Below are positions 1-10,513 of a DNA stretch of 64,000 nt, piece after piece. The translations under genes were made by a program, and so were the position numbers. Source of the DNA: Lithobates sylvaticus (taxonomy: Eukaryota; Chordata; Amphibia; Anura; Ranidae). Location of the stretch: the NCBI GenBank assembly GCA_028564925.1, contig CM053031.1:160568226-160632225 (forward strand), read 5' to 3'. Under the pieces are notes generated by a model that was given only the letters and a program-made list of their open reading frames with translations, searched no databases and had not been told where the DNA came from. Numbering within the stretch: the stretch's first letter is position 1; each line of letters begins with the position of its first letter.

Positions 1-735
1 GCTTTGTACAATTAGTATTGGAACTACTAGCAAAGTTTGATTTGGACTTTATATGATTAGTATTAGGAACTTTTGTAACTTTCACCACACTAGATTGTTT
101 TGTGTGTGGTGCAGCCCATGTAGTATTGATTGGGGGTAATGAGAGCAACGAAGGGATATGCAAAGAATTTGAGACAAGGGGTCTTGGGTTTTGGGGAGAA
201 CATAAAACCGGGCGATATGCATGAGACATTTGGGTATATACTCTTTTATTATTGAAATGATGTGGATCAGGCGAATGGTTTATGGGTGATTTTATCATCC
301 ATGTAAACACTCTCTGATTAGTGTAATCATATAGATCTCACCTAAATTTCCCTAATTTGTTTTTTAGGAGATCATCCTCTTGCCTTTTTGTGTTCCTTTT
401 TAAGGTGTCTAACCAAGTTTTAGGGACTATTTGGTCTATATCTTTGATTTCTAATGAAAGAGTATTCATTTGATTTACAATTTGTTCATATTTGGTGCCT
501 CTATGTTTAATCAAAATCTCAATCCATTTGGCTGTTCCAAACTCGGAAATGCCATGCCATTCTTTGGCCTCCTCAAGCCCTAGAAAGGAACAGTTTTTGA
601 TTATTCTTAGGCCCCTAGGTGAAATTCTATTGACTAAGTACTTATCCAAAAAATATCTATCCCACCATTGCAAGTTGGCGGAATGGATTAGTCGTTCTAG
701 TTTTTTGAATTTACCACATAGAGTATATCTAATAT
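1..735 (-). repeat. Inverted partial copy of PLE1 5' region
   Basis: Positions 1-735 are the reverse complement of 753-1490 with only a few differences, separated by a 17-bp AT-rich spacer (736-752). The minus strand carries a truncated version of the PLE1 upstream reading frame (338-673). The window starts inside the arm, so its full length is unknown. Penelope-like elements are known for partial, often inverted copies at their 5' side, which explains this arrangement. Seen directly by comparing the two strands. Confidence 0.9.
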
Positions 736-814
736 ATATATATTTTTTAATAATATTAGATATACTCTATGTGGTAAATTCAAAAAACTAGAACGACTAA
801 TCCATTCCGCCAAC

Positions 815-2020
815 TTGCAATGGTGGGATAGATATTTTTTGGATAAGTACTTAGCCAATAGAATTTCACCTAGGGGCCTAAGAATAATCAAAAACTGTTC
901 CTTTCTAGGACCTGAGGAGGCCAAAGAATGGCATGGCATTTCCGAGTTTGGAACAGCCAAATGGATTGAGATTTTGATTAAACATAGAGGCACCAAATAC
1001 GAACAAATTGTAAATCAAATTAATACTCTTTCATTAGAAATCAAAGATATAGACCAAATAGTCCCTAAAACTTGGTTAGACACCTTAAAAAGGAACACAA
1101 ATAGGCAAGAGGATGATCTCCTAAAAAACAAAACATTAGGGAAATTTAGGCGAGATCTATATGATTACACTAATCAGAGAGTGTTTACATGGATGATAAA
1201 ATCACCCATAAACCATTCGCCTGATCCACATCATTTCAATAATAAAAGAGTATATACCCAAATGTCTCATGCATATCGCCCGGTTTTATGTTCTCCCCAA
1301 AACCCAAGACCCCTTGTCTCAAATTCTTTGCATATCCCTTCATTGCTCTCATTACCCCCAATCAATACTACATGGGCTGCACCACACACAAAACAATCTA
1401 GTGTGGTGAAAGTTACAAAAGTTCCTAATACTAATCATATAAAGTCCAAATCAAACTTTGCTAGTAGTTCCAATACTAATTGTACAAAGCCAAAACCTAA
1501 TTCTGCTAGCAAAATTAATGGAGTTCAAAGTAAATTGTGTAAAGATCTAATCAAATTTTATAACAGAAACCCATCAGCTTCAAAATCCCATTGTATATCT
1601 GCCCCGGCAGAACTGATGGATATAACACCAATTGCCCCCAACACAGATGTGCCAACCATACCAGCAACAACGTCATCTGTGCAAAATACAATACTCCCCA
1701 TGGAATCCAATGAAATTGAGGGTCAATCCTCTTCTCATAGTATTAAAGTTGTTATCTCTCCTAGGTCTATCCATACGCATCAGTGTGCGATTAGCCCTCC
1801 CACAATTTTCCCATTACATAGTATTTCGATCAACAATTCGTTTAAATTTGGTTCTCAGCATCCACCAGATGCAAGTTTAAATCTTTGTTCAAAAGATTCA
1901 ACTTTTTTAGCCATGACCCCCTCCCCAGTGGCTGCGCTAAAAAGAAAATTAGATGCAGAGGCTGTAGAGGGGGAAGAGTCAGACATAAAAACGAGCCTCC
2001 ACAAGTTGCGCAAACTGTAA
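815..2020 (+). CDS. PLE1 upstream reading frame, function unknown
   Basis: A 401-residue open frame upstream of the RT and overlapping it by 136 bases in another frame. The N-terminal 130 residues are compact and charged (begins MQWWDRYFLDKYL). The rest is Ser/Pro/Asn-rich and looks disordered, ending in a basic-acidic segment (KRKLDAEAVEGEE). Such a tail often directly precedes the conserved NLS-type start of PLE reverse transcriptases, so this may be the N-terminal part of one longer protein rather than a separate ORF1. I recognise no domain. The first 220 codons are duplicated in inverted form at 1-735. Confidence 0.6.
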   Translation: MQWWDRYFLDKYLANRISPRGLRIIKNCSFLGPEEAKEWHGISEFGTAKWIEILIKHRGTKYEQIVNQINTLSLEIKDIDQIVPKTWLDTLKRNTNRQEDDLLKNKTLGKFRRDLYDYTNQRVFTWMIKSPINHSPDPHHFNNKRVYTQMSHAYRPVLCSPQNPRPLVSNSLHIPSLLSLPPINTTWAAPHTKQSSVVKVTKVPNTNHIKSKSNFASSSNTNCTKPKPNSASKINGVQSKLCKDLIKFYNRNPSASKSHCISAPAELMDITPIAPNTDVPTIPATTSSVQNTILPMESNEIEGQSSSHSIKVVISPRSIHTHQCAISPPTIFPLHSISINNSFKFGSQHPPDASLNLCSKDSTFLAMTPSPVAALKRKLDAEAVEGEESDIKTSLHKLRKL

Positions 2021-4122
2021 AGATATTTAATCTATCAAAGCATGATCTTACTTCTGCTGAGAGTACTCTATTAAGTAGAGGTCTAAATTTTGCACCAGAA
2101 TATAGACCTGACCCCTACATATTGTTCAAAGATTTGAACAAATATGTGAGGAAACTCACCCTTAAAAGATTCTTTGAAATACAAAGAACCAAATATAGGG
2201 AACCTGAATATACTCCACCTCCAAATGGTGAGTTGTTGTCTGGATTGGACTCTTTGGAGTCTAGTCTAGATATAGGTTCTATAGATACAGCAGACAATCT
2301 GGGTTTAGATATTTCGTATACTGATCTAGAGTTATATACACAACATCCACAAACGTCACCTCCTGTGGCACATTCCACCCTTAAATCTAAATCAGTGTTC
2401 TATCCCTACCAATCAAAAGGATCCCACATAACAACATTCTATAATATGGTATATGCAGATATGAAAAGATTATGTACCAATACAACTTTCTGCCCTCCTG
2501 ATCTGGGTCATCTCACATTTGTAGAAAATAAAGCAATAAAATCCCTCTCTAATAATTCAGATATAGTCATTAAAACAGCCGATAAGGGAGGAGGCATCGT
2601 GATTATGGATCGAGATGCTTACCTTCAAGAAGCATATCGTCTCCTATCCGATTCATCCACCTATCAAAGATTAAATAGAGACCCACTCCCAGAGTATAAA
2701 GAGGAAGTTATTCTGTTAATACAAGGAGCCATGCATTCAGGTATCTTGGAAAAATCGGAGGTCTCATTTCTGATTAAAGATTTTTACCGTACCCCTTACT
2801 TTTATCACATACCCAAGGTGCATAAGAGTTTAGATAATCCTCCAGGTAGGCCCATTATAGCAGCCATGGACAGTATCACGTCTGGCTTGTCAAAATACGT
2901 TGACCACTACCTTCAGCCCCTGGCCCAAGGACTGCAATTTTACATAAGAGATGGTACCCCCCTACTTGAACTTCTAAAACCATATGTCTGGCATAGCAAC
3001 TACAACTGGATCTCACTGGATGTGAGCTCGTTGTATACGTCTATACCACATACTTTTGGACTTGAGGCTTTAAATCATTTCTTGTCCTTAGATCCCTATA
3101 TGAATAGTAGACAAGCTTCCTTTATCCTAGACTGTACCCGTTTTTGTCTTGAACATAATTATTTCGTGTTTGATGATAGTTTTTATGTTCAAGTCCAAGG
3201 TACAGCAATGGGTGCTAATTTCGCTCCATCCTACGCGAACCTTGCCATGGGATTATGGGAACAAAGATTTATTTGGAACAACAATCCCCACTTAAAACAT
3301 CTTTTTTACTATGGCAGGTACATAGACGATATTATTATTATTTGGGATGGCTCACAACAGGATACAGAGGACTTTGTAAATTTCTGTAATAGTAACCCAT
3401 ATGGCTTAAAATTCACATATGTCATAGATTTGGAAAAATTGGCTTTTCTGGATTTAGAGCTGTATCATATTGATGATGCTATACATGCTCAGAACTACAC
3501 GAAACCGACCGCGGGAAATTCTCTACTACATTATAAGAGCTGCCATTTCCACAAATGGAAAAATAATATCCCCAAAGGACAGTTCTGTCGCTTAAAACGT
3601 AACTGTACCAGTCATCGTGATTATTTAGAGGAAAGTAAGATCCTTAGCAGAAAATTAAAAGAAAAGGGGTATCCAGAATCCCTCATACGAGAGGCCCAAA
3701 TGTATTATGAAGATCCTTTACCATCCAATAAAGTAAGAGAAACATTTGATCAGTCTATTTGCTTCACCACTAGGTTCCATTATGGCCATAAAAAGATGGA
3801 AGCCATCCTTAGAAAACATTGGCCGATACTTTTAGAGGACCAACATTTAAAAACTCAACTACCCCAATGTCCCAAAGTTACATACAGGAGAGCTCCTAAT
3901 ATCAAAAATAAAATTGCCCCTAGTAAGCTCACAACCAGTCGTCCTCAGCCCTCACCGCGTTTATGTTTAGTACCTCTGTGCGGCATGTTTCAATGCAAAA
4001 AGTCTCTATGCAAAACATGCAAGTTCATACAACATGGCCAAAAACAGTATACGATAAAAGGAAAAATTATGAGATTAGCCAATTTTACAACTGCTCATCT
4101 GATTTTGTTGTGTACTGTTTGA
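1885..4122 (+). CDS. PLE1 reverse transcriptase
   Basis: Encodes a Penelope-type reverse transcriptase for target-primed copying of element RNA. Visible motifs: the family start motif IFNLSKHDLT (about residue 48), LDVSSLYTSIPH (about 378), the AMGANFAPSYANL block (about 441) and the catalytic YIDD (479-482). The RKPTAG-type block appears as TKPTAGNSLLHYKS. A Cys-rich linker follows near residue 690 (CGMFQCKKSLCKTCKF), as usual just before the endonuclease. The frame ends at 4122 while the endonuclease lies in a neighbouring frame. The real start may be upstream of 1885. RT assignment is firm from the motif order. Confidence 0.9.
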   Translation: MFKRFNFFSHDPLPSGCAKKKIRCRGCRGGRVRHKNEPPQVAQTVKIFNLSKHDLTSAESTLLSRGLNFAPEYRPDPYILFKDLNKYVRKLTLKRFFEIQRTKYREPEYTPPPNGELLSGLDSLESSLDIGSIDTADNLGLDISYTDLELYTQHPQTSPPVAHSTLKSKSVFYPYQSKGSHITTFYNMVYADMKRLCTNTTFCPPDLGHLTFVENKAIKSLSNNSDIVIKTADKGGGIVIMDRDAYLQEAYRLLSDSSTYQRLNRDPLPEYKEEVILLIQGAMHSGILEKSEVSFLIKDFYRTPYFYHIPKVHKSLDNPPGRPIIAAMDSITSGLSKYVDHYLQPLAQGLQFYIRDGTPLLELLKPYVWHSNYNWISLDVSSLYTSIPHTFGLEALNHFLSLDPYMNSRQASFILDCTRFCLEHNYFVFDDSFYVQVQGTAMGANFAPSYANLAMGLWEQRFIWNNNPHLKHLFYYGRYIDDIIIIWDGSQQDTEDFVNFCNSNPYGLKFTYVIDLEKLAFLDLELYHIDDAIHAQNYTKPTAGNSLLHYKSCHFHKWKNNIPKGQFCRLKRNCTSHRDYLEESKILSRKLKEKGYPESLIREAQMYYEDPLPSNKVRETFDQSICFTTRFHYGHKKMEAILRKHWPILLEDQHLKTQLPQCPKVTYRRAPNIKNKIAPSKLTTSRPQPSPRLCLVPLCGMFQCKKSLCKTCKFIQHGQKQYTIKGKIMRLANFTTAHLILLCTV

Positions 4123-4427
4123 ATTGTCCCTGCGAGCTAATTTATGTAGGTCGCACCATTCGCCCACTTCGCGAAAGATTCGGCGAACATCGCAGAAAAA
4201 TTGAGGGAGGGAAGGATAAACACAGTGTTCCTCGCCATTTTGCCCAACACCACAAAGGCTCCACCGAAGGGCTAAAAGTCTGGATCCTAGAACAAATGCC
4301 CAAAAACATTTCAGATGCAGAGAGATTTTTCAAACTCTGTGAGCGCGAAACCTATTGGATCTATTCTTTAGAAGCATTGTCTCCTGGCGGAATCAATGAA
4401 GCTCTGGAATTATCCACAATCTTATAA
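3963..4427 (+). CDS. PLE1 GIY-YIG endonuclease
   Basis: The C-terminal nicking domain of the Penelope-like element. It shows the hallmark sequence CPCELIYVGRT, then RPLRERFGEH, and later the conserved end RETYWIYSLEALSPGGINEA. In this family the domain makes the target-site nick that primes reverse transcription. The homologous part begins near 4075; earlier codons of this frame shadow the RT frame. It is followed directly by an AT-rich 3' region. Confidence 0.88.
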   Translation: MFSTSVRHVSMQKVSMQNMQVHTTWPKTVYDKRKNYEISQFYNCSSDFVVYCLNCPCELIYVGRTIRPLRERFGEHRRKIEGGKDKHSVPRHFAQHHKGSTEGLKVWILEQMPKNISDAERFFKLCERETYWIYSLEALSPGGINEALELSTIL

Positions 4428-4924
4428 TATAAAATATAAAATGTATAGACACAGCTTGAAAATAGGCACATAACTGGGAGATATATATGTATGTACATAT
4501 TTATATGTAAATACATATATAAAAAAATCTTTTTGGTATACATCCAATCTATTTTTTTATATATATATTTTTTAAAATAATGTCTGAAATAATTATACGA
4601 TTTGCCACAGTCTTTTATCTATTAATATTGTTTGTTTTTGTTTTTTTCATTTATTTTTCATTTATTTTTCATTTATTTTTCATTTATTTTATTTATAATG
4701 TTTATTAAATTTTATTTTCCAAACATGTATAGCAAATCCTTATTTTCTGTTAATCTATATAGATTAATTTTGTATTATTAGTGTTTTTAAGTATACACTC
4801 ATTGTTGCTCCACTGCTATAGATGTGACTGTCACCAACATGTTCTTTATTGTGTGAGAGAACGTTTATGTCATCAGTGCATGCCTTCTCCCTAACAACCT
4901 CTAGATGGCCCCATATCTTCAGCA
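4428..4924. other. PLE1 AT-rich 3' region
   Basis: About 500 bases without coding potential: (AT)-rich stretches, a short tandem of a CATTTATTTTT-type unit (4650-4690), and several possible poly(A) signals. Nothing else recognised. Confidence 0.5.
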
Positions 4925-4964
4925 CCAATATAAGGCTGCAAATCAGCCTAAACCTCCTCTAGCT

Positions 4965-5023
4965 CTGATGAAGGAGCGCGCCTGTTCTTTCCATCTACAG
5001 TGCGCATGCTCCGAAACGCCGTC
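4965..5023 (+). ncRNA. Hammerhead-ribozyme-like motif in PLE1 tail
   Basis: The conserved core order is present: CTGATGA (4965-4971), a stem-II hairpin (GGAGC...GCTCC with GCGC/GCGC above it), GAA (5013-5015), then a minimal stem III AC-GCC-GT and the cleavage base C at 5023. Minimal type-I hammerheads with very short stem III are known from Penelope-like elements. Stem I next to the core is poor here, so activity is doubtful. A TATA-like ATATAAGG lies upstream (about 4928). Confidence 0.6.
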
Positions 5024-5340
5024 GCCGTAGCTGTGACGTCATTACGCCCGACGCCTGTTCGAATCAACTGACCGGAGCCAAGCCTCGTCCGACCAGCCAG
5101 CGTTACCAACTACAGGATATCCTGCTGGACAGGATACCAAACTGGAACAGAACAAGCGGATGTAGTACATACATGATGCCCCAGAGGACTTCTTTGTGCT
5201 GATTTACTTTTACTACATGTAAGTGGATATATGCACCTTGTTTCTGTGAAATAAATGCTTACAATTTTAACCTGGTGGCGCCTTTCTTCTGTGCTTTGTT
5301 TTTCATGTATTTTGGAGTTTTGCTCTCGACTCCCCATCTT

Positions 5341-5539
5341 GAAGGCTGCCCTGGACTGTTAACTTGCCTGCATGCCACAGACAAAAAGGTCGTGTTTCCT
5401 TCGCTATATATTTTTTAGCATACAGATTATTCATTCATACCATGATAGCTATGTTATGCTAATTATTATTTGATATAAGGGAAGTGCCAAATATTGACTA
5501 TTGAGCAACAGCGCCATCTATATATATGTTCGTAGAAAG
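5341..5539. other. Unassigned sequence
   Basis: Between the PLE1 tail and the gypsy fragment. AT-rich with no coding frame; I see nothing specific. Confidence 0.4.
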
Positions 5540-5777
5540 ATAATCCACCCAGTCACCCGGCCAATAACTGAAGAAACATCAAAGGTACTGCTCCAAGGTT
5601 TGATTTGTCCTCTCGGTTTAATCATTAGACTGTGGATAAAAAGTAGAGGACAGATTAACTGGCAAACATATTGGAATGTTTTTTTTTACATTTTAGTGTA
5701 AACCTAAAGCTGAGCAAAACAAAAAGTTTTCCAAAATGTTTGCTGTAAACTGTAATCCACATTATCAGACACCACAT
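5540..5777 (-). mobile_element. Gypsy fossil, integrase part (piece 3)
   Basis: Minus-strand translation resembles the Ty3/gypsy integrase catalytic region (DVVSD-like, FYPQSND-like and EQYL-like stretches). It is a broken fossil that continues on the far side of the PLE2 insertion at 9999. The order of domains on the minus strand matches the other two pieces, so all three probably come from one old copy. Confidence 0.7.
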
Positions 5778-5867
5778 CAGGAATTGTATGTAGAAAGAAA
5801 ACAAGTATCAATGCAGTGTGGTACTGCAGATACTAAAGGGATAATTATGTGCCACGTCCTTAATATA

Positions 5868-7608
5868 GTATATAGAAAAAGGGAAGGGAGGGACTTATGG
5901 ACTTTTTAGGCACTGTAGACTGTATTGTAATATCAAAATTTATTAAAGGAAAACAACATACATAAAAAACCGTATACATCTAAAAGCATATACATCTTGA
6001 TCAGAAAAGATTAGTATAGTACAAAATCGCATGTGCAGCCTATAATAACTAGCCTAAGGGATACCAAAGAACAAAGATCAGCAGTAGATATAGATTTTGT
6101 CCAAGATTGATGAGGTATTCCAGTATGAAGGCGAGGATGCAGTGCGATATCGATGGGATTGGCGGAAGCTCTACATGTTTCGCGTTTTCATTTAACGCTT
6201 CATCTGGAGCCTGAGATTACAGTAGCTGACAGACAAATATAAGATTTAAAAGACACAGTGAATATATGCATATAGTTATTACTTCCTAGATAACATGTTC
6301 CATTTGTACATAAGACAATAGATATGGTCATTAACTGCCGAGTGTGGCCGCCATACCTGCGTCACACCACCAAACGGTACGCAGCAAAGGTATAGGCCAA
6401 ATTTCCAAACACTCAGTGGGGACGTGTAAAATATCGTATTATACTGCCAATTATATAAAACAGAGCACTTACTGCAATTCTTTAATGGTTCAAAAAGTGT
6501 AAAAGGAGACAGTCCCTATGTCTCCCCACCAGCCAAGAGAAAAAAATGCTGAAGATGGATAAAATAGGATTGAACGTCAATACCCCAGGTGAGACCCTAA
6601 TTGGTAACCAAAATAAAAGTTTAAATACTTATCAGTACAAACAAGGCCAATAAGCACCATAGATTGATTAACCTCAAAATGGGTTAAAGTATGAACTCAC
6701 CTAAATGGAAAAAGGGAGAGGATACCTGGTTACGAAAGCGCACCAGCGCTATAATTGTTTGTATGTGGGTTCCAAGGTTGAACGGAACCAGATTGGTAAC
6801 AAAGCAGGTTGGTAATCAACAGAGAAAACTTCAATGGTGAAAGACATTGACCTGTGTGGTATAAGGCCATAAATATGGATAAGTGCCTCAAAATAGAAAT
6901 AAATATAAATAAACAGGGTAACAGGTAGCGTGGCCAAACGGCATGCATGTATCTCACCATCCTGGAGTAGAGAAGAATCAAGCCTATCAGCATCATGGCG
7001 GTGGTGGAGAAAGGGGGACGCTGACAGGGAGCACACCGTGGTGTGCTTAAATACACGTCCCATCCGTAGTCAATATCCGGCGAGACGCCGGCTTGACGTC
7101 ATCCGGATCGGCCGCATGAACATAGTGCACATGCTCCGACGTTGCGCCTCGCGCCTGCGCAGTGAGGCCGAGGCGCATAAGGCGGCGCGCGCAGCTTGTT
7201 CAAGCAAGAGAGATAACTAGGGAGCTGAATTGAATCTCCCCAGTCGTTTCTTGCTAGTCGTCACATAGATTGCCAAAGTGACGATGTGCGGCCGCACTGG
7301 GTGATGGATAGGCCCAAAAATTATGCGGCGTAGTGTCGAATGGTGCGAATCACTAGGGCAGGGGGGCCACGGCCGGCAGAATCAAAAAACCTCAAAATTA
7401 GTTACAACAAAGATAACATACATAGTTATTGGTGTAGGTATACAGCTCATATTATAATTCTAAAGCAATTAGAATTGGGTATTTTTACAACAAAAAATAA
7501 TCAACCTAATAGAGGTTGGGGTGTCTCGGAGCATTCATTAAAACCATGGGATACATTTAGAGGCTGCATTGGACAGGGCATAAATTCCGATAGGTAAATC
7601 CAGTACTA
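5868..7608 (-). repeat. PLE2 left inverted arm
   Basis: About 1.74 kb, reverse complement of 8234-9983 with few differences, a small indel near the SPA-type codons being the most obvious. Open frames inside (96 and 85 codons on either arm) are mirror images and match no family I know. The arm corresponds to the long terminal-repeat-like unit of a PLE. Confidence 0.92.
6168..6210 (-). ncRNA. Hammerhead-like motif, left PLE2 arm
   Basis: Mirror copy of the motif at 9641-9683: stem I GCTC/GAGC, core CAGATGA, stem II GCG/CGC, GAA, minimal stem III AC-AT-GT, cleavage base A. Only the U of the CUGAUGA core differs from consensus. Confidence 0.55.
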
Positions 7609-7899
7609 TATCATGATAGGTTGAATTATCCAATCATATAGTAGATACATTTGGAGAGGAAGGGGAGGGACAAGAGCATGAGACATGAAGCAATTTGAAG
7701 GGCCAGACATATGTAGTATAAATTCTGTAAAAAACAGAATATGGATAATAATGGGACTCAGGAGTAACATAGTTCTGTTTCTTAAGGGAGGGGGAGGGGG
7801 GGGGGGGAATGGGAGAAAGGGGGCACGTAGTTTCCGACTAAATGTATAGAGGGACACCGATCATGTAATAGAACAAGATATTGTGAGGGGGTTGACATC
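7609..7899. other. PLE2 3' tail
   Basis: Non-coding sequence between the endonuclease remnant and the left arm. It contains a poly-purine/G run near 7786-7825 on the plus strand. No gene is visible. Confidence 0.5.
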
Positions 7900-8236
7900 A
7901 TATGTCCTTCAGACCAGATGTGCATAACAATTTGGAGTTTTTAAAGGAAGGGTTTGTAAGATTGTGCCTCATTGATGCCTGGGGGACGAGTCGCATCAAG
8001 GCGTTCTATCCAGGTGGTCTCTTTTTTCAGAATTTCTTTGTCCCAATTACCCCCCCGTGGGTCCCTCGGGACAACTGCCAGAACTATAAAAGAAACAGCT
8101 GTAGTGTCAAACTTATGGTAAAGGTCTAGATGTCTGCTCACGGAGGTGATAATTTTTCCCCCCGATGAGTAGTAAATGTGGTCTTTAATTCGAGCACGGA
8201 ACTGACGGATAGTCTTTCCGATATAGTACTGGATAG
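7900..8236 (-). pseudogene. PLE2 GIY-YIG endonuclease remnant
   Basis: Minus-strand translation gives YYIGKTIRQFRARIKDH followed by KETTWIERLDATRPPGINEA, the start and end of the PLE GIY-YIG domain. The part upstream of YIG is absent: the sequence joins the right arm at 8222-8242, where a 10-bp unit (TAGTACTGGA) is tandemly repeated, suggesting template switching at the junction. No RT sequence precedes it. The frame ends near 7900 and runs into a G-rich tail. Confidence 0.85.
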
Positions 8237-9983
8237 TACTGGATTTACCTATCGGAATTTATGCCCTGTCCAATGCAGCCTCTAAATGTATCCCATGGTT
8301 TTAATGAATGCTCCGAGACACCCCAACCTCTATTAGGTTGATTATTTTTTGTTGTAAAAATACCCAATTCTAATTGCTTTAGAATTATAATATGAGCTGT
8401 ATACCTACACCAATAACTATGTATGTTATCTTTGTTGTAACTAATTTTGAGTTTTTTTGATTCTGCCGGCCGTGGCCCCCCTGCCCTAGTGATTCGCACC
8501 ATTCGACACTACGCCGCATAATTTTTGGGCCTATCCATCACCCAGTGCGGCCGCACATCGTCACTTTGGCAATCTATGTGACGACTAGCAAGAAACGACT
8601 GGGGAGATTCAATTCAGCTCCCTAGTTATCTCTCTTGCTTGAACAAGCTGCGCGCGCCGCCTTATGCGTCTCGGCCTCACTGCGCAGGCGCGAGGCGCAA
8701 CGTCGGCGCATGCGCACTATGTTCATGCGGCCGATCCGGATGACGTCAAGCCGGCGTCTCGCCGGATATTGACTACGGATGGGACGTGTATTTAAGCACA
8801 CCACGGTGTGCTCCCTGTCAGCGTCCACCTTTCTCCACCACCGCCATGATGCTGATAGGCTTGATTCTTCTCTACTCCAGGATGGTGAGATACATGCATG
8901 CCGTTTGGCCACGCTACCTGTTACCCTGTTTATTTATATTTATTTCTATTTTGAGGCACTTATCCATATTTATGGCCTTATACCACACAGGTCAATGAGT
9001 GCACCTTCTTTCACCATTGAAGTTTTCTCTGTTGATTACCAACCTGCTTTGTTACCAATCTGGTTCCGTTCAACCTTGGAACCCACATACAAACAATTAT
9101 AGCGCTGGTGCGCTTTCGTAACCAGGTATCCTCTCCCTTTTTCCATTTAGGTGAGTTCATACTTTAACCCATTTTGAGGTTAATCAATCTATGGTGCTTA
9201 TTGGCCTTGTTTGTACTGATAAGTATTTAAACTTTTATTTTGGTTACCAATTAGGGTCTCACCTGGGGTATTGACGTTCAATCCTATTTTATCCATCTTC
9301 AGCATTTTTTTCTCTTGGCTGGTGGGGAGACATAGGGACTGTCTCCTTTTACACTTTTTGAACCATTAAAGAATTGCAGTAAGTGCTCTGTTTTATATAA
9401 TTGGCAGTATAATACGATATTTTACACGTCCCCACTGAGTGTTTGGAAATTTGGCCTATACCTTTGCTGCGTACCGTTTGGTGGTGTGACGCAGGTATGG
9501 CGGCCACACTCGGCAGTTAATGACCATATCTATTGTCTTATGTACAAATGGAACATGTTATCTAGGAAGTAATAACTATATGCATATATTCACTGTGTCT
9601 TTTAAATCTTATATTTGTCTGTCAGCTACTGTAATCTCAGGCTCCAGATGAAGCGTTAAATGAAAACGCGAAACATGTAGAGCTTCCGCCAATCCCATCG
9701 ATATCGCACTGCATCCTCGCCTTCATACTGGAATACCTCATCAATCTTGGACAAAATCTATATCTACTGCTGATCTTTGTTCTTTGGTATCCCTTAGGCT
9801 AGTTATTATAGGCTGCACATGCGATTTTGTACTATACTAATCTTTTCTGATCAAGATGTATATGCTTTTAGATGTATACGGTTTTTTATGTATGTTGTTT
9901 TCCTTTAATAAATTTTGATATTACAATACAGTCTACAGTGCCTAAAAAGTCCATAAGTCCCTCCCTTCCCTTTTTCTATATAC
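8234..9983 (+). repeat. PLE2 right inverted arm
   Basis: Inverted partner of 5868-7608. Read on the plus strand it has a CpG-rich block (8640-8780) with a TGACGTCA-like CRE half site, a TATA-like GTATTTAAGC (about 8787), then a long leader and the hammerhead-like motif, ending with AATAAA (about 9908). This order fits a PLE promoter and leader unit. Confidence 0.92.
9641..9683 (+). ncRNA. Hammerhead-like motif, right PLE2 arm
   Basis: Stem I GCTC (9641-9644) pairs with GAGC (9680-9683). Core CAGATGA (9645-9651), stem II GCG (9653-9655) with CGC (9667-9669), GAA (9670-9672), stem III AC/GT closing a two-base loop, and A9679 as cleavage base. The fold is complete except for one core base (U to A). 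Confidence 0.6.
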
Positions 9984-9998
9984 AGGAATTGTATGTAG

Positions 9999-10513
9999 TT
10001 TAAATACCCTTTGAACCAATAACTCTGCAGTTTGTTAAGCAGAAGTTATCCCCTTAACAGGCATAAAATGAGCCATCTTGGTGAGTTGGTGACGATGACG
10101 ACCAAGATAGTGGTCATTTTTTTTTGAGGGAGGTAAATCTACCACAAAGTCCAAAGAAATTGACCTCCATGGTCTTGATGGAGCAGAGAATGGCTGGAGC
10201 AACCCCAAAAGAGCTTGGGGAGTGTTATTGCATGCACAGTTCCGACATGAGGCCACGTAGTGTTTGACATCTTTCTTATAACCAGGCCACCAAAAGGAAT
10301 GTGACAAAAGTTCTTTGGTCTTAGAAACCCTGTGGACCCTAGGAATTTATTTTGAGGCAGGATTGTACAATCAGAGTTGCCTTCCTGTTGAAGTTCAGTC
10401 AATATCCTCGATAAGGCATCGGCCCTACCGTTCCTTGATCCAGGTCAAAACAAAATAATAAAATTAAACCTGGAAAATAACAGCAACCAACATGCTTGTA
10501 TAGAAGACATTCT
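9999..10513 (-). mobile_element. Gypsy fossil, RNase H end to integrase (piece 2)
   Basis: The minus strand shows the gypsy connection region (GSRNGRADALSR-like, about 10400) and integrase N-terminal part with the HFWWPG-like motif, Cys pair and PSRPW/LDFVVDLP stretch (10035-10307). It is a broken fossil bordered by PLE2 on the left and the BEL 5' LTR on the right. It appears to continue at 52090. Confidence 0.85.

Larger units (their letters stand above)
753..5340 (+). mobile_element. PLE1, Penelope-like retroelement
   Basis: A long Penelope-like element: upstream frame (815-2020), reverse transcriptase (1885-4122), GIY-YIG endonuclease (to 4427), AT-rich 3' region, and a downstream block (about 4925-5300) with a TATA-like site and a hammerhead-like motif. 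The three open stretches overlap in different frames, so the coding region probably has about two breaks. It could otherwise use several frames, which is less likely because most family members have one RT-endonuclease frame. The right edge is uncertain; no clear target duplication was found. Confidence 0.85.
5794..9982 (-). mobile_element. PLE2, Penelope-like element with inverted arms
   Basis: Flanked by a perfect 16-bp duplication (5778-5793 and 9983-9998, CAGGAATTGTATGTAG), which splits the gypsy integrase. It consists of 74 unique bases, a left arm (5868-7608), a central part with an endonuclease remnant (7900-8236, minus), and a right arm (8234-9983) that is the reverse complement of the left. 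No RT is present, so it was truncated at insertion or is non-autonomous. Each arm holds a TATA-like promoter block and a hammerhead-like motif. Confidence 0.85.

Noticed and set aside
6730-9102. Mirror-image open frames (96-108 codons) in the PLE2 arms as genes
   Set aside because: They lie in promoter and leader sequence, are present only because the arms are palindromic, and match no family.
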